Shown: piece after piece, positions 47,068 to 56,117 of the stretch | Layout of the letters: each line of letters starts with the position of its first letter | Numbering within the stretch: position 1 is the stretch's first letter | Assembly (NCBI GenBank): GCA_010909725.1 | Contig: JAACMV010000016.1 | Location: 310,001 to 374,000, forward strand | Direction: 5' to 3' | DNA: 64,000 nucleotides | Source: Picochlorum sp. 'celeri' | Taxonomy: Eukaryota; Chlorophyta; Trebouxiophyceae | Made by a program: the position numbers and the translations under genes | The notes under the pieces: model-generated | Database searches by the model: none | What the model was told of the DNA's origin: nothing | Seen by the model: the letters and a program-made list of their open reading frames with translations, nothing else

Positions 47068-50000
47068 ATGAATATATGCATCAAAAGTTCAAGGCTTTGG
47101 GCCAAAACTAGTGTGATATTGGCTCTTTGCGTCGGCTGGTGTTGCGGTGCCCAGCTGACACCTCAGTCTATAACGATCGGAGGCAAGACTGTTGACTTGG
47201 AGGAAGGAAAGATTCCCTTGCTCCTTGGATCAAAGCTGGATTATGGTCCTTTGTTGGATAAGTATGGAGTCCAGCTGGAGCTTCAAAATACTGGGCCAGA
47301 GATCTCTATTGACCAGGTGGATGTAGCAGTGTATGAAGGGTCCTTTGAGAAGAATGTGCCCAGCAATGCCACAATGCTGGATATCGACACAACAGATATA
47401 GAAAAAAATCTACCTAGGCTTTCGAAGGATGAAGTATGGCCGGATGGAGGGATCAAATTTGCGATCATGGACTCGTCCATACCAGAAACAGTTGGCTGTA
47501 ATCCCTACGACATCACAGTTGATGTCGTATCATCTTACGTCTTGGATGGGAGGGCTGAGAAAGAGAGAGACCTGATTCCTTTACAGGTGTCCCCTAATTG
47601 CCTTTCAAATAATTTCCCCTCGATTCCAGCCCTATCTGAAAGCAATACAACTACATCTCCAGATGTGACCATTGAATTTGCGTCTGATTACATGCAGACA
47701 ACAAACTCTGTAATGGGCTTCGTCATTAGATTTGGTGGCAGACTCATGGAAGGGAATCCTTTGAATCTTGTGAATATCACAGGGACAAGCAGATATGACA
47801 TGCTTTATGCATGGGAGGTTGGAGAGATTTATCTAGTTGCTTATCCAGACAACGAGGAAGAGGATGCAACTATTACTGTGATGGTGAAGCCTGGCATAAC
47901 AACATACGATTCTGGATTTCCGAACAAAGGGTCTGAAATTAAAGTGCAGTATAAACCCGGTAATGGTGCCTATCAGCAAGCTGCTATTGTTCTTACCGCT
48001 GTGTTTGCTGCAGTCCTGTTGCTGTCCTTGTTTACATCCTTTTTGGTGTCAAGTGTTCAACCTTGGGCGACCGCTGGTTCTTTGGGGTATGGTGCCCTTG
48101 GTTTTGCGCTGTGGGCTCAGAGATTTTATCTATCTGGAATGATCAGCACAGAAGTAATGCCTGCCAATTACAAGACTATGACAGATGTATTTGCTTGGGC
48201 TAATTTCCAAGCTCCTTTGCCATGGAACTGGGGCTCTCAGGATTACGGACTGCCAGCAAATATAACTGAAAACAATGATCTTATTTTCCAGGATGGGTCG
48301 ATTGTTATCCTGGATTCAAAGGATCTCAGATATGTTGATTATACCACAGATACAAGTCTGTCTAATCCACCTTCACCACTGCCATCACCACCCCCTCCAG
48401 TTGCGCAAGCTACGCCTGAAGCCGAATCCAAGCCAGAGCCGCAGCCACAGCCACAGCCAGAGCCACAGCCACAGCCACAGCCACAGCCTGAACCACAGCC
48501 CGAGCCACAACCACAACCTGAACCCACACCAGTGGCCCCACAAACACCTGCACAGACACCGGCGACTCCAATTGCCACTAATCCAGCGGAACCAGAGACT
48601 CCTGCCGTTACTCCTGGACAAGACAGTTGTAGCGTATTTGAGAGCACAGATTTCTTTGGAGGAGACCTGGAGAGTAGCAAGCCATTCAAAGGGGATCCAC
48701 AGGAGTGTTGTAATGCATGCCTCGCCGATCCAAAATGTGTCGTGTGGACTTTTTCCTTCGTTGACAATAAGTGCTACCTGAAAGGAGCGACAGGATGGGT
48801 GAAGCTGGACGACAGAACATGCTGCGTCTCAGGAACTGCCAACAGGAACGGAGTCACTCCAATCAAAATAGATCAGCTGGAGAGTGGCAAGAATGAGGAC
48901 AATAAGAACAACAACAAGAACAACGAGGACGACAAGAACACCAACAACAATAACAACAAAGGAAACAGGAAGTTGCTGACTGAAAGGGTATTATTGCAGA
49001 TTGGCTCCATTGGTCAAACAAGTGGAGTTGGCCAGGAAAATATCCGCTTCCGAGCAATCTCATATAATGATCCTTTCTCAAACAGTACTACCCAGGTAAG
49101 TTGCACATCTAACGGTAAATGCAAACCTTGCAGAAGTAAGCATTGCTGATATTTTCCCCTGAAATCGAATGCAGGCCCTTGTTGTAATCTCTGGTGAGGA
49201 TGCTGGTGAGCGGGCACAGTTTTTAGTGCAATCAGCTACACAAGGTGAAGCTGGTGGTCAGTCATCAAATGACTATGATCGCCTAGAAAGGGCAGCATTC
49301 TGGTTTGCGTGCCTGCTTGCTGCTGTGCTTCTGTTAAATGGATCAGCATTCATGCTGGTGAAATGCTGCGAAGGCGAAGTACCTGGTGTCCTTTACATGC
49401 CCAGGATGTTGTTGATGGTTGTGCTATTTTCTCTGACAGGATTCTCATTCGCAAGCGCTGATTTATTCTCTGCTGGGGGTGGGATCGTGTCTACTGTCGT
49501 GGGAATAGTCGTCATTGTCTTCTATCCTGCTCTATTCCTGCTGGCATCTTTCATTGGTATAGCTGCTGCACTATACAGAAAGCGCAAGGCAGTGTACTTG
49601 CTCAGCAGTAGATCTGCTAGCAATGCAGACGACGGCGAGGTGACAAAATGGGACAAAAGTGTCATCTCTAAATGGATGGGTATGAGTTTGAATCGCGGGA
49701 AATGGAGGCCAACAGATCCGTCCAAGAAGAATGAATTTGTCTTTAGATGGGGACCACTGTTTGAGGATTGCAGAGGTATGTCATTTGTTACTTTCATGCT
49801 TGTTCCTTTTTTTCTTTCTTATTTTGATAAATTATCATGCAGGACCTCTCTTTCAACGGAAAAAGGTTGAATCGAGTCCCAATATATCATTAAGGCATGT
49901 GCACTCTGCAGCATCAGATCATTCATCACAAAGTGGTGCCAATACTATATCTGAGTCTGGTATGATGATGCCTAGACGTTCGTCCTCTCGCAAAAAGGTT

Positions 50001-50882
50001 ACAAGTGTTGAAGAGAAGCCCATGTGTCATTGCTGTGGAAGCAATTGGAGACGATCAAACTATCAGGCATATGGCACAATCGTGTCATTCAGCAGAATGT
50101 GCATATACGGAGTGCTGATTGGTGCCTTGGGAGATTGGCCAGCAGCCCAGGCTGGATCTTGTTTGGGAATCTCCGTCCTATATCTGTGTTATTTGAGATT
50201 TGCTGTACCTTACTCAAGGCGAGATGAAATGGCGCTTGAGTACTGGGTGGCCTTTTTAGACATTGCCATCTTTGGAATCCTCCTTGGTCTTGTGGTGGGC
50301 ATAGGAAAAGAAGACTTTTCATCAATGGATACTTTCTGTATTGTTTTGATAGTCATTCAGGGATTAGGAATGCTATCATACCTAATCAACAGAGTGCTCA
50401 TTATCATCCACGCCTTCTCAGAAGTGGTATGCCCAGCATGCAAATGCGGTGCACCATCTCCCAGAAAGAGCAAGAGGAGGCGCAGATCTAGGTCATCTGT
50501 TAGCAGGAGTGAAAGTTTGGCCTATAGTGCGAGCGATACGAGCACAAGTCAACAGATGTATACTGATGGAAAAGGACAGTACTTTGTCAATGGCAGCCAA
50601 ATTGATGGCAGGGACTTAGATTCAGTCTCCGGTAAAAGTGATCCTTTAGGCTACGAAAATGGCTCGTATGTCCCTCCGAAGCAGCCTCAAAATATGACAC
50701 CAGATAGTCGCTCAGCAAGTAGATCAAAATCCGGCATGTTCCCAGCCATCATTGAGGAGCCTGTACTGCCTGAGGGGGGCAAAGCAGCACCCCAGCATGA
50801 AGATGAGGTGGACTTATCTCAGGGTTTAGAGTCTAAGAAGGGCCAAAATGCGGTGTTTGACAAATTTTGGCGTTCCTTATAG
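47068..50882 (+). CDS. Polytopic membrane protein with PAN/Apple domain, FLC/TRP-like
   Basis: Three exons, 47068..49095, 49175..49775 and 49843..50882, give 1222 aa. There is a signal peptide at residues 1-28. An extracellular or luminal region of about 270 residues with beta-sandwich character follows. One or two hydrophobic segments start near residue 308. Next is a Pro-Gln/Pro-Glu spacer and a cysteine-rich PAN/Apple-like domain (CSVFESTDFFGGDLESSKPF; ECCNACLADPKCVVWTF; CYLKG), then an Asn/Lys-rich linker. At least seven more membrane helices follow, and a cytosolic Ser/Arg-rich tail ends the protein. The overall plan, a secreted N-terminal domain followed by a late cluster of helices, recalls fungal FLC/Pkd2-related TRP-like proteins. 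I cannot confirm membership, and channel function is an inference. The stop is 16 bp from that of the convergent SET gene. Confidence 0.7.
48433..48528 (+). repeat. Pro-Gln/Pro-Glu coding minisatellite
   Basis: Tandem CCACAG/CCAGAG-type hexamers inside the FLC-like gene encode alternating PQ and PE dipeptides, forming an extended spacer before the PAN domain. The copy number probably varies between strains, as is usual for such repeats. Confidence 0.85.
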
Positions 50883-50898
50883 CAATAAAGAAATGTAA

Positions 50899-51885
50899 TC
50901 AACTCCATCGCCGCACATCCTCAGATTGGTCAACATGATGGTACCACTCTGGTACTCCACCCATGACGCCAGGATTTAAACGATAATCAACAAAGAGTTC
51001 TTCGTCCTCTATATGCCTTTTCGCTACAAACGCAAGACCTTTTAGCGTATTTCCAGATGAAAACAATGCCCATGGCAAACACGCATCCAACCGGTGATCA
51101 CAGGTTGTCCAATTCACTGGAACTGGCATAATATTTGGACTCCCGTCCCTCGTTGGATGATTCACCATATGCCCGACGGCCCAGGCATTCGTCAGGGACT
51201 CTTTAGAGAAATTTTGTGAAGCAGCATCCTCTTGCGACCGACCCGTGCGCTTCCTCATAGCATTGTATCCTTCCATGTTCCCATCCACATGGAACATCCA
51301 AGCACGGGAATCTATCATATAACCATCAAACCGGGACATCAGGAAATCACTTTGCGATCCAAAACTAGGATATCCAGGAATATCTCGCACTTGTTTGGGG
51401 CCATAGATCAGTCCCGGAAAAAGTGCTACGACTTGTCCCACCTGAGCCACTCCATCCAACCAGACCCCATCTCCAGCCCCATCTATCCCTGACAGATCTA
51501 CCCGCACCGAACATGCCCCGCGTGAACAATTTTCATCCACCATCATATCTTCCACTTGTCTTCTTGCCAGATCCATCACAGAGCTCCTGAGCTCCTGCAC
51601 ACAGTCTCACACCCTCTCAATGACTGAAGGAGCAAGGACACAAAAAAATATACACACATCATCTCCTCCTACCTCGATACTCTTGGATGCCGCTTCTTCA
51701 GTCAATGTCTCAGTTGGATCTTCTTCTACATGCACATCATCCCTCCCATCGTAATATGCCAGCGCCAAGTACAATCTATGCAGGTCCACCCACTCTTGAA
51801 ACTGCCTCTCCGTCATGCCGAGCAGACGAGTCGTGCTCCTGTTTGCAAACAAATTCCGCAGAGAGCTCAAATTCAACCATCCCAT
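50899..51885 (-). CDS. SETD9-like SET-domain protein
   Basis: Putative lysine methyltransferase-fold protein. Two exons: ATG 51885 to SIEV|, an intron of about 80 nt, and ELRSSVMDLARRQVEDMM to the stop, about 300 aa. The SET core shows GAGDGVWLDGVAQVGQVVAL, LFPGLIYGP, LMSRFDGYMIDSR, the NH-containing segment AVGHMVNHPTRD, and the C-terminal EELFVDYRLNP. The long insert and the FDGxxIDxR motif match SETD9 rather than histone-type SUV39, SET1 or EZH proteins. No pre-SET or post-SET zinc cluster is present. The substrate is unknown in all species I am aware of. Confidence 0.75.
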
Positions 51886-51987
51886 TACTCGCAGCACTGT
51901 TATAATACATGAAATATAAAAAAATAATTTGGATAGTAATATTGCAGGCCGCTTGTATGGTATCTGATACTATTCATAAAGCAGACA

Positions 51988-52507
51988 ATGTCTTTTCATA
52001 TTCCATATCAGACGTTTTTCAGTCAGACGATACCAGGTGGTGCACGACAGCAGCATCCACGTGCAGTAGTCTTCACATCTGAATGGTGCCCAGACTGCAC
52101 GAGGAATGTCCCCCATGTCATAGAGGCGCTCAGGGGACACCATGATGTCGTGCTTGTAGACGTGGGCTCCATTGCAGAATGGAAAGACCCTCTCCATCCA
52201 GCACGGACAGGTACAGGACATCCCGAGATTCGAATTTCTAGCATTCCTTCTCTGATCATCATGTCGGGGGATTATTCGTCCGTGAGTAGCATTGTAGGTA
52301 GGTAGATATTGAATACTCACAGCCTATTATTACAAATTTTTCTTCAGCAAAATAATGGTACATTGCTCCTCGCACAACAACGATGAGACCCGCACCAAGA
52401 TTCATACGACTACTCATGCAGATTTGGAACACGCCAAGACTCTGAACCAAGTCCAAAATCTCATCATGGCCAAGACGGAAGGAATCATGGTGAACAGTTC
52501 TCACTAA
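51988..52507 (+). CDS. Thioredoxin-like TXNDC17 (TRP14)
   Basis: Small cytosolic thioredoxin-related reductase. Exon 1 (MSFHIPYQTFF..) carries the TXNDC17 active site EWCPDC, the segment VDVGSIAEWKDPLHPA (matching the family's YWKDPNN region), and the cis-proline strand ISSIPSLII. The 3' end is ambiguous. With donor GTGAGT the protein closes after QNNGTLLLAQQR (TGA at 52386, about 110 aa). With a later GTAGAT donor the frame continues with KIMVHCSSHNNDETRTK to a stop at 52507. The first donor gives an intron of the length usual here; the second keeps a longer C-terminus, closer to the family length. Confidence 0.8.
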
Positions 52508-52599
52508 GTGAGCTTTGCCACCACCATTCTCGTGGTGTCGATAGTATTGGTCGTAGTGTTACATGATATTGCAAAATAGATCCATGAAAAGCATAAAAA

Positions 52600-52854
52600 T
52601 CACCCCTGAGCCTTCTTCTGCTGCCACTGCACAGCAATCAAGGGGACTGCAACCCCGAGAATGACACCCCCAGCGATTCCCAAACCAAACTTCAACCCAG
52701 GGTTCGACATCCTGTCCAAATTATACATATGTGTAGCATGTTCATAATCATATCCACCCATCTTTGCTGGACGAGAGGAGTGATACCCTCGCTCAGAAGA
52801 CGAAAGCACACGCCTTCCCTGGCGAAGAGCTTCACGCACACCTTGACGCATCAT
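52600..52854 (-). CDS. Small mitochondrial membrane protein, COX7C-like
   Basis: An 84-residue protein with an Arg-rich, acid-free N-terminal presequence (MMRQGVREALRQGRRVLSSS) and one C-terminal transmembrane helix (FGLGIAGGVILGVAVPLIAV), followed by QWQQKK. The combination of presequence, a single helix of the form G...P.IAV and a basic QxxKK end is what cytochrome c oxidase subunit 7C (yeast Cox8) looks like. The family is too short and divergent for certainty; other small respiratory-chain or ATP-synthase subunits remain possible. It is divergent from the epimerase gene, with 203 bp between starts. Confidence 0.5.
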   Translation of the reverse strand: MMRQGVREALRQGRRVLSSSERGYHSSRPAKMGGYDYEHATHMYNLDRMSNPGLKFGLGIAGGVILGVAVPLIAVQWQQKKAQG

Positions 52855-53057
52855 GGTTGTGTACTCCTTGAATTTTAGTTGTATATCTGATGTATGCAGA
52901 CATGGATGGATACGTCATGTCCTATAAGATCATGGCCGGGTGTGCATTTTAATATTCTATTCAAGGACTTTTTTGTTTGCAATTGAAAATATACGATCAT
53001 CATCATCGTCAATATACTATTCGTATCAAGACATCCAGTGTTACATGATCAGCATCC

Positions 53058-53876
53058 ATGGAGAGGATACGATTGGTGTCTGAAGACACGGGTGCCTCTG
53101 CGGAGGTCACAACCCACGGAGCTCACGTTGTCTCTTTTGTCTCTCGGGATAAAGAGGTCCTGTTCGTCTCACGAAAGGCCATATTCGAGCCACCCAAAGC
53201 AATTCGAGGTGGTATACCGATCTGTTTCCCTCAGTTTAGCGACTTTGGTCCTTGTCGAATCCAGCATGGTTTTGCCAGGAACTCGACATTCAAAGTTGAG
53301 AGCAAAAGTGCTTCTTCAGTCGTATTGGTCCTCAGAGGTGTCGATATACAGCATGAGGAGTTTCCTTATAAATTCGTCTTACGTATTTGTGTAGAAATCA
53401 AGGGCGATGCGTTAGTCCAGAAGGTCAACGTGGTCAATGAGGAGGAGAATGTGCCATTCGAGTTCAGTTTTGCATTTCACACGTATTTCAGGGTTCAACA
53501 CGTAGATCAAGCGAGGTTGATAGGTTTGCAGAACTGTAGGTACTTGGACTCTCTCTCCGATCGAGAGGAACGTGTGGAGGATGGAGAAGACATCAGGTTT
53601 GGGAAGGAAGAAGTTGACCGCATTTATCTCAACTCCCCATCGTCATTGACTCTAATGGATGGGGAAAGTAGAACGTGTCGCATGACGCAGTCAGAGTCTT
53701 TACGTGACGTCGTCGTGTGGAATCCGTATATAGACAAGTCCAAGTCGATGAAGGATTTGGATGATGATGAATGGAAGGATTTTGTGTGTGCAGAATCCGC
53801 GCAGGCAGGATCAGGCTTGGTGACGTTGAAACGTGGAGAGTCGTGGAATGGTGAAATAAAGATTACAGCCTCCTAG
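53058..53876 (+). CDS. Glucose-6-phosphate 1-epimerase (aldose-1-epimerase fold)
   Basis: Interconverts the alpha and beta anomers of glucose 6-phosphate and related hexose 6-phosphates; yeast YMR099C and bacterial YeaD belong here. It is a single exon of 272 aa, the usual length. The galactose-mutarotase-like fold shows family signatures: VTTHGAHVVSF near the N-terminus, AIRGGIPICFPQF with the phosphate-binding Arg, RIQHGFAR, the catalytic His in FAFHTYF, and the late VVVWNPYIDKSK with the Asp/Glu region. No transit peptide is visible, so a cytosolic location is likely. Its last 14 coding bases overlap the last coding bases of the convergent guanylate kinase gene. Confidence 0.92.
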   Translation: MERIRLVSEDTGASAEVTTHGAHVVSFVSRDKEVLFVSRKAIFEPPKAIRGGIPICFPQFSDFGPCRIQHGFARNSTFKVESKSASSVVLVLRGVDIQHEEFPYKFVLRICVEIKGDALVQKVNVVNEEENVPFEFSFAFHTYFRVQHVDQARLIGLQNCRYLDSLSDREERVEDGEDIRFGKEEVDRIYLNSPSSLTLMDGESRTCRMTQSESLRDVVVWNPYIDKSKSMKDLDDDEWKDFVCAESAQAGSGLVTLKRGESWNGEIKITAS

Positions 53877-54776
53877 AAACAGCATGTTTCTCGGCCAGTA
53901 TAATCGATTCTATAACCTCTACTGTCTTTTCCATCTGACCATCTCTGTTGACGACAACATAATCAAACTCTCCAAGGTGAGAAATCTCTTCTCTCGCCGT
54001 CTCTACTCGAATCTTCATCTTTTCCTACATAAAGGTATTAGACTGAATTGAGAGACAGACATGAAATCACGAAAGGTGAATGAAAAACGTACAGGTGGCT
54101 CTGTCTTCCTATCAACCAGCCGCTGCACAAGCTCTTGCTCCGTCTCAGCCACCAAAAATATAGACACCATATCGGGTAACAACTTCCTCATTGTAGCTGC
54201 ACCCTGTACATCAACCCGCAATATCACATCTGTCTTGTTTTCCAATGCCTCCTCCACCTGCTGTCTAGGTATCCCCTTATATTCCCCATACACAACAGCA
54301 TGCTCCAACAACCTGCCCTCCTCTATCCAGCGTTCAAATGTCTCCTTCGTCACGAAAAAGTAATCCACACCATCCTTCTCACCAGGCCTCATCGCCCTTG
54401 ACGTTGCTGTGACAACAAAATACAAGTCAGGTCTCTTCTCTTGCAGTCGACGAATCACTGCATCCTTTCCCACGCCACTGGGCCCACTAATCACGATAGG
54501 CAAGGCTGGATCGGGAGGAACCAATGGAGAAGACCCAAAACTACTGAAATCGATCGCCACACTAGATGTGGCAGTCCGAATCCTCCCCGCATTGGTGGAC
54601 CCATCAATACTTGATACGACCCTGTCCCGTACGCCACATGACCAATGCCGTGTCAACCCACTAGACCATCTATTTCTATTCATAAACACATGGCATCGAA
54701 ATCGACCAACGCAGGAATGCGCTGCACTTCGAAGATTGCTGTTGACATGTCCAACAACAACACCGCCCAATGACAT
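53863..54776 (-). CDS. Guanylate kinase with N-terminal organelle-type extension
   Basis: Phosphorylates GMP to GDP with ATP. Two exons: 54776 down to EPP|GTACGT near 54093, and a last exon starting GAAAAGATGAAG near 54026 and ending with TAA at 53863. The P-loop GPSGVGKD, GMP-binding TSRAMRPGEKDGVDYFF, and YGEYKGIP, then VDVQGA are all present. The kinase domain is preceded by about 85 residues rich in Arg, Ser and His and poor in acidic residues, consistent with a plastid or mitochondrial transit peptide. The start codon is only 29 nt from the stop of NDUFA1 on the same strand, so its 5' leader must be tiny or overlap NDUFA1. A downstream Met (residue 32) is an alternative start. Confidence 0.92.
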
Positions 54777-54805
54777 TATTCGTATTACAATTATTATTGA
54801 TATAT

Positions 54806-54997
54806 CTACTTGGTATTGGAATCAGACGGTAAAGAATCATCCCGCTTTGCCAATCTGGTATCAAACGCATCCCCTCCCACCAACTTTGGTTTTCCATAGT
54901 ACAACCGATGGACGCCATCCTGAAGACCACCCATAGCTGTCACCATGACTGTGATGAGACCAAGGGGGACAACAGCTTCCACCCACGCAGGTATCAT
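54806..54997 (-). CDS. NDUFA1: NADH dehydrogenase (complex I) subunit NDUFA1 / MWFE
   Basis: A 63-residue single-pass accessory subunit of mitochondrial complex I. The N-terminal membrane helix WVEAVVPLGLITVMVTAMGG is followed by the family's conserved tract HRLYYGKPKLVGGDAFD and ends RLAKRDDS.. The layout is nearly residue-for-residue that of plant MWFE (W.EA..PLGII, H..Y.GRPK..G.D.WD). There is no cleavable presequence, as is normal for this subunit. It lies directly upstream of the guanylate kinase gene on the same strand. Confidence 0.92.
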   Translation of the reverse strand: MIPAWVEAVVPLGLITVMVTAMGGLQDGVHRLYYGKPKLVGGDAFDTRLAKRDDSLPSDSNTK

Positions 54998-55515
54998 GTC
55001 TGTCTAAGGAACCTGGACTCGGAAAGAAATGTCCGCGAGAGAACAAAAGAATGAACACACGAACGGTTCACGGTCGACTCCTGCACGCATTCAGCAGACG
55101 AATACAGATACTTTAGTGTTTAAATTCACTATTTAATGGCAGTCCACAGATATTCACATGCTTCGAGGTATCTGTACGGACGTGGAATGAAGAAACAAGC
55201 CCCGTACCTATCGCCTTCTTCTTCGCTCGTCGTGTTACTAGAAGAAAAAGTATTGTTTAAAACATTTAGGAATGTTCTCTGTCGATGCATGCGTCGGATC
55301 TACCTGTCTGTCTTCCTCATCCCCATCTATCAGCAACCAGGGATCTTTGCATCTTTCATGTATAGGGTCGTCAGGAATAGCGAGTATAATAGACGTAACA
55401 GTGCTGTTGTTACAACTGCCTGTGGCCATCATAAAGATATAAACAATATCAACCATCAACAACTGCCTTGTAGGGCAAGTATTTGTCATGGTGGTGAAAG
55501 ACAAGAAACATGTAT
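54998..55515. other. Intergenic region with one weak small-ORF candidate
   Basis: These 518 bp lie between the NDUFA1 start and the thioredoxin stop. They should contain the NDUFA1 promoter and the thioredoxin 3' UTR. On the minus strand, ATG 55326, a 66-nt GT..AG intron and a second exon ending at 55129 would give 43 residues ending EYLWTAIK. No family is recognised. A 261-codon plus-strand frame overlapping this region is antisense to thioredoxin. Confidence 0.3.
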
Positions 55516-55896
55516 TTATGCATTCTTGGCGACGAGTTCCTTCAGCTTATCCTTGGATGCACCCACAAGTTCATCAACCTTTGCTCCATTCTTCCAGACT
55601 TGGAAGGTTGGCATGGCACTGATACCGCAAGCTGCGGCAACAGCCTCTACTTCATCCACATCCACCTTGAGGAAGACGACATTGGGGTATTCCTCGCTCA
55701 AGCGATCGAATTCTGGTGCAATAATGCGACATGGGCCACACCAAGTTGCTGTGAAGTCAACAACGATCGCTTTACCTGCGTTGGATGCAAGAGTGGCATC
55801 CCACTCTGATTTGTTCTTGATGGCAATAACCTTTCCTCCTGCAGATAGCAAACGAGTATTAGGTGACTTGGATGAATTCATAGTACTTTTATACAT
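55516..55896 (-). CDS. Thioredoxin (h-type)
   Basis: Dithiol-disulfide oxidoreductase of 126 aa (121 from the second Met). The active site is TATWCGPCR. The buried Asp strand is VVDFTA, the cis-proline loop is ISAMPTF, and the terminal helix is KDKLKELV. The N-terminal extension before the thioredoxin fold is about 22 residues and carries no convincing transit peptide, so a cytosolic h-type enzyme is most likely. An m- or f-type plastid form would usually have a longer leader. It is a single exon. Confidence 0.9.
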   Translation of the reverse strand: MYKSTMNSSKSPNTRLLSAGGKVIAIKNKSEWDATLASNAGKAIVVDFTATWCGPCRIIAPEFDRLSEEYPNVVFLKVDVDEVEAVAAACGISAMPTFQVWKNGAKVDELVGASKDKLKELVAKNA

Positions 55897-56117
55897 ATGG
55901 TTATCACGTGTCTTATCGTAATAGATGGCAGATGAAGCATTTGTGGTGAAGGGATGAGAAAATCAGACACGCGGTTCCAATCTTAGGTTTGGTTCACGCA
56001 CCCATTGCGATTGTTTCTGTGTATTGAATCTCGAAATAATATTTATACAATGAATTGATGGCTTCCACCAGATGATTTGTCAATGAAGGGTGTGTGTAAG
56101 AATTTTTTTACAGAGCG

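Noticed and set aside
48433..48528. Regular repeats that might suggest a CRISPR array
   Set aside because: The unit is a 6-bp coding repeat with no spacers, and the genome is eukaryotic.
48275..48781. Frames rich in His-Ser and Gly-Cys repeats on both strands
   Set aside because: They are out-of-frame readings of the PQ/PE minisatellite in the FLC-like gene.
55129..55326. Two-exon 43-residue minus-strand candidate
   Set aside because: Splice sites are plausible but there is no recognisable family and the region is mainly flanking UTR or promoter; kept only as a note in the intergenic entry.
55136..55921. Plus-strand open frame of 261 codons
   Set aside because: It runs antisense through the thioredoxin gene and has no family resemblance; the minus-strand thioredoxin is certain.
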